DNA of 61,728 nucleotides from positions 1-61,728 of the IMG/VR virus record IMGVR_UViG_3300035661_000068. One strand, written 5' to 3'. The notes under the pieces are model-generated. The model saw only the letters and a list, made by a program, of their open reading frames with translations, was not told the origin of the DNA and ran no database searches. The translations under genes were made by a program, and so were the position numbers. Positions 23,769 through 30,608 of this stretch are shown piece by piece; the first letter of the stretch is position 1; each line of letters opens with the position of its first letter. The stretch comes from a virus.

Positions 23769-24200
23769 ATGGCCGATCCAACGGCACCAACACCCTGGTA
23801 TAAGAAAATTGATTTCGTACAAATTTTCATGGTCGGTTTTATGTCGTTCATGGCATATACGGTCTACGACCTAAAAACCAACGGAACAACCAATTACGCC
23901 GTCGCCGTCGACCCTGAAGCGATCAGGCTTGGCCAGCTTTATCTACCCCTGCACAACGACGCCTACTACCAGTCGGTCGAGGCTGAGGTGCAGGACATCT
24001 TGGCTGGCAAGTCGATCGAGGAGGCTCAGGCCCACCGGGCTCAGGTCGAGCAGTCGATTCGAGCAAAAGCCTACACCGATTTGGTCGGAAACAAGATCTT
24101 CAACATCATCCCTGCCGGGACCACGACGTTGACATCCGACCAGAAAGACCACCTCGCGTCTTTCCTACGAGGGACGGCCAAGCCGTTTAAGAAGCGATGA
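23769..24200 (+). CDS. Membrane-anchored protein of the lysis/envelope cassette
   Basis: 143 residues, RBS AGAGG. A hydrophobic segment at about 15-32 (FVQIFMVGFMSFMAYTVY) follows a charged start, so it is probably inserted N-in with the C-terminal 110 residues outside. That part is helical and acidic. Its stop overlaps the peptidase start (ATGA). It could be a spanin-like or holin-related partner; the sequence does not settle it. Confidence 0.5.
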   Translation: MADPTAPTPWYKKIDFVQIFMVGFMSFMAYTVYDLKTNGTTNYAVAVDPEAIRLGQLYLPLHNDAYYQSVEAEVQDILAGKSIEEAQAHRAQVEQSIRAKAYTDLVGNKIFNIIPAGTTTLTSDQKDHLASFLRGTAKPFKKR

Positions 24201-25102
24201 GCGAACACGACGAGCCTCAGGATCTTTCGCACTTAGGCGGATGGGACGAGCATAATCCGGATCGTATCGCGTTCGCGATGTCGCAGGATGCGTTCAGTGA
24301 CGTCGCGAGTCATCTGTTCCAAGGTTCGCCGCCAGAGACGGTTCTGCTTTACAAGGCATGGAAAGACGTGCTGGGTCAGTATCCGGCGTATCCGGCGCAG
24401 GAGATTGGCGATTGCACGAGCTTCGGAACCGGCCACGCCAACGACCTGCTCCAATGCGTACAGATCGCTATTGGCAAAAAACCGTTTGAATTCCACGAGA
24501 CTTGCACGGAAGCCATCTATGGCGTCGGTCGCGAGTTGGCCAACATGCTCGGCGGTGGTGATGGATGCTATGGCGGTGCCGTAGCTAAAGCAGTCTCTCA
24601 GGTCGGTGCTACCGATCGCAAGTCTGTCGGTCCATACTCTGGAAGCCGTGCGAAATCATGGGGACGATCTGGCGTTCCGGCTGACGTGAAGGCGAAGCTC
24701 GCCGCTCACAAGGTCGGTTCGATCGCTCTGGTCGCGACGACAGATGATGTCGTGACAGCCCTGGCTAATGGCAACCCTTGCATCGTGTGCTCCAACCAGG
24801 GGTTCACCATGACCCGCGATACTAACGGCATGTGTAGTGCCAAGGGGGCGTGGGCGCATTGTATGTGCATCATTGGATATCGCACACACAACGGAAACAA
24901 AGAATTTTGTATCGGTCAATCATGGGGTCCAAGCACTCCGTCGGGTCCAACCACAGACGATCAGCCTGACTTTAGCTTCTGGATCACCAGCTCAACATTA
25001 GCCTCCATGCTTCGTGGGCAAGACTCGTGGGCATTGAGTGCGTTCGACGGCTGGCCCGGCCAAGCGATTCCGGCCCACTGGACCATCGGAGGCTTCGCGT
25101 GA
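24197..25102 (+). CDS. Papain-like cysteine peptidase, possible endolysin
   Basis: 301 residues. The papain-family core is visible: Q68 then GDC at 71-73 (oxyanion Gln and nucleophile Cys), then AHCMCIIGY with His near 221, then GQSWGP where papains have NSWG, so the usual Asn appears as Gln. No signal peptide is seen. It sits between two membrane proteins and behind a late regulator, where a lytic enzyme is expected. It may cut peptidoglycan cross-links like CHAP or NlpC enzymes, or host proteins. No other endolysin was recognised in the window. Confidence 0.65.
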   Translation: MSEHDEPQDLSHLGGWDEHNPDRIAFAMSQDAFSDVASHLFQGSPPETVLLYKAWKDVLGQYPAYPAQEIGDCTSFGTGHANDLLQCVQIAIGKKPFEFHETCTEAIYGVGRELANMLGGGDGCYGGAVAKAVSQVGATDRKSVGPYSGSRAKSWGRSGVPADVKAKLAAHKVGSIALVATTDDVVTALANGNPCIVCSNQGFTMTRDTNGMCSAKGAWAHCMCIIGYRTHNGNKEFCIGQSWGPSTPSGPTTDDQPDFSFWITSSTLASMLRGQDSWALSAFDGWPGQAIPAHWTIGGFA

Positions 25103-25632
25103 TGATCCTAGCGTGCCTCATGATGTTCGACTGGGGCGTCGCGGGGTTTGGTGCCGACCCTAGCAAGATCGAACCTCCACCCAAGATCGCGGCCCTAAAC
25201 GATGGGTTCAAGTCGTTTGAGCCAATCGGATCGCTTCCTCCGTCGATCACCAAGACTGAGAATCCGCAAGCCGAATCTATCAAGGTTGATCCGATCAAGG
25301 TACATCCCCCTGAACACCGGCTGACCGCCAGAGACTTCGACCGGGCCAAACGCGGCAAGGCTGAAAAGCCACCCGAGTGCCGATGCGACAATTGCACCTG
25401 TGAAGTTTGCGAATGTGATGGCCAAGAGAGCCACGACACGTGGGTCTGGTCGACCAACGAGGGAGTCGCCGACTACCGATGGGGGCAGCTCCGAGACGGG
25501 ATGTTCTATCCGACCTCAACCGAACCATTGACGCCCAAGCCTCAACCACCCATCGCTAACGGCTACACCGTCACGGCAAAATCATGTGTCAACGGAACCT
25601 GCCAGTACACCACCAGATTTGTGAGGAATTGA
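25099..25632 (+). CDS. Exported protein with a cysteine-cluster motif
   Basis: 177 residues from GTG 25099 (or ATG 25102), overlapping the peptidase stop. The N-terminus (MILACLMMFDWGVAGFGA) is a short signal-like or anchor sequence. A long proline-rich region follows, then the cluster CRCDNCTCEVCEC (seven cysteines in 13 residues) and a C-terminal beta domain with CVNGTCQYTT. The cluster resembles metallothionein or iron-sulfur-like metal binding. In this position a spanin-like role is possible; the motif is not typical of spanins. Confidence 0.55.
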   Translation: MMILACLMMFDWGVAGFGADPSKIEPPPKIAALNDGFKSFEPIGSLPPSITKTENPQAESIKVDPIKVHPPEHRLTARDFDRAKRGKAEKPPECRCDNCTCEVCECDGQESHDTWVWSTNEGVADYRWGQLRDGMFYPTSTEPLTPKPQPPIANGYTVTAKSCVNGTCQYTTRFVRN

Positions 25633-25633
25633 C

Positions 25634-26053
25634 ATGTCAGACGAATTGAATCCTCAGCCCGTCCAGGCTGATCCAACGCCAACGCCAACGCCAACGCCAA
25701 CGCCAACGCCTGCGAAGCCGACTTGGTTCGAGAAGCTGGCCAAGGTCATCGACTTCTTGCTGAGCCTCTTGACCGCGTTGAAAGCTGCGATTGATCCAAC
25801 CGTGACGAAGCTCGCCGATCAGTACAAGCTTTTCGGCTCACCCGAAGGCGACACGAACGGCAAAGACTTGGTCGCCTCGATGAAGGCGGCAGTGCCGACG
25901 TCGGCCACACTGACCGCGATCCTGACGATCGTGCTCCAAGTGTTGGGCGTCGTGCTGACTCTGCCCCAGATCAGTGGATCATTCATCGCCGTGTTCATCA
26001 TCCACTTTATCATCAACATGATCCAGCGTTACGTCAACGGCCCAACCGTATAA
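25634..26053 (+). CDS. Thr-Pro-repeat membrane protein, holin candidate
   Basis: 139 residues. A PTPTPTPTPTPTP run (encoded by 25673-25708) is followed by two hydrophobic helices, FEKLAKVIDFLLSLLTALKA (about 32-51) and LTAILTIVLQVLGVVLT with IAVFIIHFIINMIQRY (about 92-132). Two to three membrane spans and a charged end fit a holin or similar. Genes just before and after are also envelope-related, supporting a lysis cassette. Confidence 0.5.
   Translation: MSDELNPQPVQADPTPTPTPTPTPTPAKPTWFEKLAKVIDFLLSLLTALKAAIDPTVTKLADQYKLFGSPEGDTNGKDLVASMKAAVPTSATLTAILTIVLQVLGVVLTLPQISGSFIAVFIIHFIINMIQRYVNGPTV
25673..25708 (+). repeat. CCAACG hexanucleotide tandem repeat
   Basis: Six perfect copies of CCAACG inside the 25634-26053 gene, each coding Pro-Thr. 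Such a tract can change length by slippage in whole Pro-Thr units without breaking the frame. Confidence 0.8.
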
Positions 26054-26063
26054 CGGAGGTCCG

Positions 26064-26324
26064 ATGACGACCGATGAGATCAAGAATCAGCTAGTCAAGA
26101 TCATCACCGAGCAGGCCAGGGATCATAAGGCTGACCTGCTCAGTGGGGTTCCGTTTCTAGCCAGAGGGATCGCCGGGAGAGTGTACGAGAAGGGCATCGG
26201 CATCATTCCAACGGTCGTCGAGAAGTTATTGATTCAGATCTCTGAGTCTTTTCTTTCTATGACCGGAGCTGACCTGCTCCGTCTACTCACCGAAATCAAA
26301 ATGAAAGCGGAATACAACCGCTGA
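26064..26324 (+). CDS. Small hypothetical protein
   Basis: 86 residues, GGAGG eight bases before the ATG. It is amphipathic and helical, with a possible weak membrane-associating stretch (GVPFLARGIAGRVYEKGIGIIP) and an acidic-basic tail. It belongs to the cassette of envelope genes by position; the function is unknown. Confidence 0.5.
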   Translation: MTTDEIKNQLVKIITEQARDHKADLLSGVPFLARGIAGRVYEKGIGIIPTVVEKLLIQISESFLSMTGADLLRLLTEIKMKAEYNR

Positions 26325-26331
26325 GGATAAC

Positions 26332-26751
26332 ATGATCGAGACCCAACAGATCCAGAATCACTTGACGATCTACGGCTGGCCGAAAGCGTTGGCCGCGACT
26401 ATGTTTTCCTGGTCCGGTACGCTGGTCGCGAACATCACAGAGGTTCCGTGGACTGGGATCTTCATGGCCGTGTGCGGCGTCATTCCACCGATCCTCAAGA
26501 TCATCTTCGACAACCGGCTCCGCAACCAGCAGAGCAACCTCGAATACATCGCAAGGCTGACGAAGGACCGTGAAGAGCAACTGCAACGAGCCAAGCAGGA
26601 TGAGGATGAGCTGGAGAAGCTGATCGACCACAATACCACGATCGAGCGATCGAATCAAGCCATCCTGGACTCAGTTCGCCAGAGTGGCCAGGATATCGAA
26701 GCGTTAAAGAGCGAAGTGCTGAAGCTCAAGGAAGTCAAACCGTATGAGTAA
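26332..26751 (+). CDS. Membrane protein with C-terminal coiled coil
   Basis: 139 residues. Two hydrophobic stretches (AATMFSWSGTLVANI and FMAVCGVIPPILKIIF, about 22-60) are followed by a long coiled coil rich in E/K/Q (LTKDREEQLQRAKQDEDELEK). This build recalls Rz-like spanins or tape/holin partners. Its stop overlaps the next ATG. Confidence 0.5.
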   Translation: MIETQQIQNHLTIYGWPKALAATMFSWSGTLVANITEVPWTGIFMAVCGVIPPILKIIFDNRLRNQQSNLEYIARLTKDREEQLQRAKQDEDELEKLIDHNTTIERSNQAILDSVRQSGQDIEALKSEVLKLKEVKPYE

Positions 26752-27415
26752 GCAAAAGATTCGCAACCGGATCATCGAACACCGTGACGTTCCGGCTGAA
26801 TTGATCAAAAACAATCCGAAGAACTATCGACTCCACCCGACCGAACAGCGAGATGCTTTAATTGGCGTACTCGAAGAGGTCGGGATCGTCGACACCGTCA
26901 TGCTGAGGGAGTTGGGCGACGGCACGTACGAACTCATTGATGGTCATCTTCGGAAGGATATCCTAAAAGGCCAGATGGTCCCGGCGACGATCGTCGACCT
27001 GACTGAGTCTGAGGCAGACCTAATCCTCGCGACCCATGACCCTTTGACCGGCATGGCCAAGCACGACCCCGAGAAGCTCGAAGAGCTATTGAAAGACCTG
27101 GAGACGAACAATCCCAGTATCGCAGATCTGTTGCAGCAGTTGGCTGACCAAGCCGGTATCGAGGAAGAGAAGGCGAAGTCTCACAAGAAGACCGACGGTG
27201 GATCTTTCACCGACCCCGACGAGAACTTCCGTGAGACCAAGATGATCATCCAGTATACGATGATCTTTGACGACGAAGAACAGCAGGCCGATTGGTTCGG
27301 GTTTCTCCGGTACTTAAAAGACCGGTTCCCTGAAGAAGAGTCGATCGGCGGCAGAGTTGCGTCACACTGCCGGTCTTTGCGGGAACGTGACGATTCGAGT
27401 GAAACACCATTCTGA
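26744..27415 (+). CDS. ParB-like nuclease-domain protein (first copy)
   Basis: 223 residues. The N-terminal 90 residues show the ParB/sulfiredoxin pattern: VPAELIKNNPKNYRLHP, QRDALIGVLEEVGIVDTVMLR, YELIDGHLR (the 'DGH.R' box) and VPATIVDLTESEADLIL. The C-terminal part is a separate alpha/beta segment with 'WFGFLRYLKDRFPE'. ParB-like domains bind or cut nucleotides or act as CTP switches. It is the outer member of a trio with the PAPS-reductase-like gene at 27613 and a second ParB-like gene at 28662. Confidence 0.75.
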   Translation: MSKQKIRNRIIEHRDVPAELIKNNPKNYRLHPTEQRDALIGVLEEVGIVDTVMLRELGDGTYELIDGHLRKDILKGQMVPATIVDLTESEADLILATHDPLTGMAKHDPEKLEELLKDLETNNPSIADLLQQLADQAGIEEEKAKSHKKTDGGSFTDPDENFRETKMIIQYTMIFDDEEQQADWFGFLRYLKDRFPEEESIGGRVASHCRSLRERDDSSETPF

Positions 27416-27422
27416 GGCAAAC

Positions 27423-27613
27423 ATGAGCGAAATGTCGCGTTTCGTACCAAGCACTGCAAAAAGTCAGCAAGCATCGCGATTGGCATTGGCAAAAACGATC
27501 AAGCGGATATTGAAATAACTTCCGATACTGGAAGCTTTCACAGGTTGACTTTCGATGAACTGATTCTAGCAGTGACTGAATTTGAAAAGCGAAAGAACTC
27601 TGAGATTCAGTAA
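27423..27613 (+). pseudogene. Small gene with an apparent one-base deletion in an A-run
   Basis: GAGG precedes the ATG at 27423. The literal frame gives only 31 residues. If one A is restored in GAAATG near the start, the frame reads MSENVAFRTKHCKKSAS..., continues with a coding-like sequence (ADIEITSDTGSFHRL) and ends at TAA 27611-27613 overlapping the next ATG. The span is 191 nt, one short of 64 codons. This is most simply a sequencing or recent deletion in an A homopolymer; the function is unknown. Confidence 0.5.
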
Positions 27614-28662
27614 TGCCCAAGGCAAAGCAGTACCTCGACATTGATGTCTTGACGGCGGCGAGACGAAGAATCCGCCATGCCTTCGACGCGTACGACACCG
27701 TCGCGGTCTGCTTCTCTGGCGGCAAGGATTCGACCGCCGCACTGTGGCTCGCAAAAGAGGTCGCGGAAGAGCGTGGTCTCGGCAAGGTCAATGTCGTGTT
27801 TCGTGACGAAGAGTTAATTCCAGACGCCGTGATCGAACATGTTCAATCAGTCATGAGTCTGCCATGGGTGCGACCACATTATTTCACTGTTCCACTGAAG
27901 AGCAGCAAGTTCATCCTGGGGAAGTCGTACCAGTATACACAGTGGGGACCAGGACGACCATGGGTGCGGGAAAAGCCAGCCAACGCGATATCGCTACCCG
28001 TGGGCGACACCAGGACGTTCGACCAGTACACGATCGATGCGTTTACGGCGGAGCGGTTCAAGGGGTCGGTGATGTTCGTGACCGGCATCAGGGCTGATGA
28101 AAGCTTAACAAGACTAAGATCCGTACTGAACAAGCTCAACATGCCTTGGGTGACGAACACCGACACGTCAGCCGCCAACGTCCGGCTCGGCAAGGTCATC
28201 TACGACTGGACCGAGAATGATGTATTGAAGTTTCTGCATGAGTCAGGTGCCCCGCTGTGTCAGTGGTACTGTTGGCAGCACTGGGCCGGATGCGGACTCA
28301 GAGTGTCGACGCCGATCCATTCCGAGCAAGCCAAGCGTCTCAGCAAGGTAAAGGAACTGGACCCAGAGTTCTACGACCGAATTCTCAAAGTCTTCCCAGA
28401 GGTCGAGGCCCAGGCCCGCTACTGGGGAGAGCTGGACAAGGAAGCGTTGCGACGCCAGTATGGCGAATCGCTCGAAGGCGTTCAGGCATACTTGGATGAG
28501 TTTCTGGTCGACGAGGCTCAACTGGCCATGGCCCAGAAACGGTTCGACCAAGCGTGCGTGTTCCATCAGAAGTCGCCCGAAGCTTACCCGGTCAGGCACA
28601 TTCTCGACCACTTCATCGGCGGCGGTTACAAACGGTCTGTCATGGCAATGAAGGTGAAGTGA
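27613..28662 (+). CDS. PAPS-reductase/adenine nucleotide alpha hydrolase family protein
   Basis: 349 residues. A PP-loop SGGKDST at 35-41 follows a hydrophobic strand (VAVCFSGGKDST), with ADESLTRLR, the motif 'VIYDWTENDVLKFLHE' and a C-terminal cysteine-rich part (CQWYCWQHWAGCGLR). The layout (PP-loop, DW.E.DV, distal cysteines) matches phage CysH/IbrA-type and DndC-like proteins, which activate substrates by AMP transfer or transfer sulfur. Flanking ParB-like genes make IbrA/IbrB-type pairing the best parallel. Its true reaction in phage is unknown; DNA sulfur modification is a speculative option. Confidence 0.75.
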   Translation: MPKAKQYLDIDVLTAARRRIRHAFDAYDTVAVCFSGGKDSTAALWLAKEVAEERGLGKVNVVFRDEELIPDAVIEHVQSVMSLPWVRPHYFTVPLKSSKFILGKSYQYTQWGPGRPWVREKPANAISLPVGDTRTFDQYTIDAFTAERFKGSVMFVTGIRADESLTRLRSVLNKLNMPWVTNTDTSAANVRLGKVIYDWTENDVLKFLHESGAPLCQWYCWQHWAGCGLRVSTPIHSEQAKRLSKVKELDPEFYDRILKVFPEVEAQARYWGELDKEALRRQYGESLEGVQAYLDEFLVDEAQLAMAQKRFDQACVFHQKSPEAYPVRHILDHFIGGGYKRSVMAMKVK

Positions 28663-29168
28663 TGCCCGACCCGATCGACTCAGTTGAGTGGCGAGCATCC
28701 CGCGACCTTCGTGGCAACGACTACAATCCCAACTACGTCCTGCTACCCGAGTTGAACCTCCTGGAGCGGTCGATCCTCAAGACGGGATGGACAGCCCCTG
28801 TGACGATCCTGCAGGATGGGACCATCGTGGACGGCTTTCACCGCTGGCGACTCTCCCTGGACAGCCGTAGGCTGCGAGAGCGGTACTCGGAGCGTGTCCC
28901 GACGGTGACGATCGACGCAACGCCTGAACAGGCGAAGGCCGCGACGGTTCGCCTTAACCGGGCTCGCGGGACACACGTGGCGATGCGGATGTCCCAACTG
29001 GTCCGCCAGCTTCTCGAAGACGGCCTGGACTCGCAAGAGATCGCGGCAGAGCTTGGGATGGAACCGAATGAGGTTGAAACGCTCTCCCAAGACTCAATTT
29101 ACAAGGCCCGAAACCTCGATCAATACAGGTACAGCCGCTCATGGATCCCGATCGAAAAAACGAAATAA
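28662..29168 (+). CDS. ParB-like protein with helix-turn-helix (IbrB type, second copy)
   Basis: 168 residues, start overlapping the previous stop (TGATG). The core has RDLRGNDYNPNYVLLPELNLLERSILKTGW, then 'TIVDGFHRWRLS' (the ParB 'DG.HR' box) and 'RVPTVTIDATPEQAKAATVRLNRARGTH', followed by a helix-turn-helix (LDSQEIAAELGMEPNEVETL). It matches IbrB/phage ParB-family partners of PAPS-reductase-like proteins better than the first copy. Role: probably a nucleotide-binding or DNA-binding partner of the preceding enzyme. Confidence 0.75.
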   Translation: MPDPIDSVEWRASRDLRGNDYNPNYVLLPELNLLERSILKTGWTAPVTILQDGTIVDGFHRWRLSLDSRRLRERYSERVPTVTIDATPEQAKAATVRLNRARGTHVAMRMSQLVRQLLEDGLDSQEIAAELGMEPNEVETLSQDSIYKARNLDQYRYSRSWIPIEKTK

Positions 29169-29866
29169 AGCTCTCGACGAAACAAGTCATCTTGCCGTGG
29201 GAGCAACAGATCTATGAGGGCGAGACAGATAAGAACTTTCGCATGTTCTGTATCTATCGCGATCTCGGCCAGCAACGAACCCTCTCCGAAGCCAGCGAGA
29301 AGATCTGCCCACCTGATCCTGAGAAGCCTCGTCAAAACAAGATCGTCGGCCATGTGGCGCACTGCTGTAAGAAGTTTCGCTGGCGAGAGCGGGCCAGCAT
29401 GTGGGATGGGGAGATCGACCGCAAACTCCGCCACCAAGAGGTCGTAGAGATCAAGAAGATGAAAGAACGGCACATCTCCATCGCGAGCCAACTGATCACG
29501 AAGGCGTTGGAGCGACTCCTGACGCTCAATATCGCCGATATGGGGCCGACCCAACTGCTCAACTTCATCACGGAGGCGATTCGCATTGAAAACGACGCCC
29601 GTGGCGTGAAGAACATCGTCCAGGTTGAACATGTCCAGTCCGATCCGGGCGAACAGAGTGTCAGCCAGGAAGAGACGCCCGAGAATCTCCAGCTTATCCT
29701 CGACACGCTGGCTCGGATCGGTGCCGTTCCGCCACAAGCCATGGGCGTTCTGAGAGGGTACGGCGGTGGCAGCGAAGCTGACGATCAGACCATCGCCGAC
29801 AGCGACGTCGTGGATGTGGAGATCGTTCGCGATCAATCCAATCTGGAGGAATCGGATGAGTCTTGA
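29141..29866 (+). CDS. terS: Terminase small subunit-like protein
   Basis: 241 residues. It sits directly before the large-terminase genes. The N-terminal helices (WEQQIYEGETDKNFRMFCIYRDLGQQRTLSEASEK) and 'KFRWRERASMWDGEID' match small terminases of phages of this type. The following helical middle and acidic C-terminus fit an oligomeric DNA-recognition subunit that binds the packaging site. The start at 29141 overlaps the IbrB-like gene by 28 bases. The assignment rests on position and pattern. Confidence 0.65.
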   Translation: MDPDRKNEIKLSTKQVILPWEQQIYEGETDKNFRMFCIYRDLGQQRTLSEASEKICPPDPEKPRQNKIVGHVAHCCKKFRWRERASMWDGEIDRKLRHQEVVEIKKMKERHISIASQLITKALERLLTLNIADMGPTQLLNFITEAIRIENDARGVKNIVQVEHVQSDPGEQSVSQEETPENLQLILDTLARIGAVPPQAMGVLRGYGGGSEADDQTIADSDVVDVEIVRDQSNLEESDES

Positions 29867-30551
29867 GACGATCGCCAAGTATTGTGCCCTCAGCCCTACG
29901 ACGCCGCAAGCAGAATTCTGCGAGTCAGACCGCTTCGTCACGACAATCAGCGGCCCCATGGCGATGGGAAAGACCACAGCTCTTATCATGTCGGCCCTGC
30001 GGTTCGTCGACGACCCCCGCTACAACGCCATGATCTTCCGTCGCCGATTCAGCGATCTGAAGATGCCCGGAGGGATCGTTGATAATGCCAAGCGGATCAT
30101 CGGGGGTGATGCTGCTTGGTCAGAAAAGCATAAGCGATTCACCTTCCCCAGTGGTGCCAGACTTTCATTTGGATACGCCGAAACGGAACGTGATCTTACT
30201 CGCTATCTCGGCGATGAGTTTCAGTACATCGGCATCGACCGAGTGAATGAATTACATACCAAGAAGGATGCGGTCGGGGAGATTCCAGAAGCGGTGTTAC
30301 ATTTGATATGTCGGCTCCGGGAGGCACAACCCAGGCGGATCCCGCTCCGACTTGCCATGACGATCTCTGACGTTGATGAGTCAGTGGAGTGGTTGCGATG
30401 TCGGCGATTCAGGACAGAGTTCGCCGGGAAGCAGCACCACGTCAAGGCACCGTGGCTCAGTAATCCCCACGTAGATCATGATGGCCTCATGAGACAGCTC
30501 GAATCACTCGATCCGGTGACGCGAGATTGTCTGATGGGAGAATGGCTTTGA
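29856..30551 (+). CDS. Large-terminase ATPase-only paralogue
   Basis: 231 residues, RBS GGAGG. It aligns with residues about 40-250 of the true large terminase downstream: Walker A GPMAMGKTT (33-41), 'MIFRRRFSDLKMPGGI', 'SEKHKRFTFPSGA.LSFGY', 'LGDEFQYIGID'. The Walker B ends IGID at 128 followed by R129 where TerL has E146, so the catalytic glutamate is replaced. The NPGG motif after the ATPase (residues about 185-195 in TerL) is absent, and the frame stops exactly where the ATPase domain ends (RDCLMGEWL matches RARMLYGDW). The nuclease domain is missing. It is either a regulatory or dominant-negative subunit or a remnant of an ancestral duplication. Confidence 0.75.
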   Translation: MSLETIAKYCALSPTTPQAEFCESDRFVTTISGPMAMGKTTALIMSALRFVDDPRYNAMIFRRRFSDLKMPGGIVDNAKRIIGGDAAWSEKHKRFTFPSGARLSFGYAETERDLTRYLGDEFQYIGIDRVNELHTKKDAVGEIPEAVLHLICRLREAQPRRIPLRLAMTISDVDESVEWLRCRRFRTEFAGKQHHVKAPWLSNPHVDHDGLMRQLESLDPVTRDCLMGEWL

Positions 30552-30608
30552 TTGCCAACCGAAGCCTCAGCGTTCGACTCCTAAGATTGCAAGCAAACTG
30601 AAGGCCAT

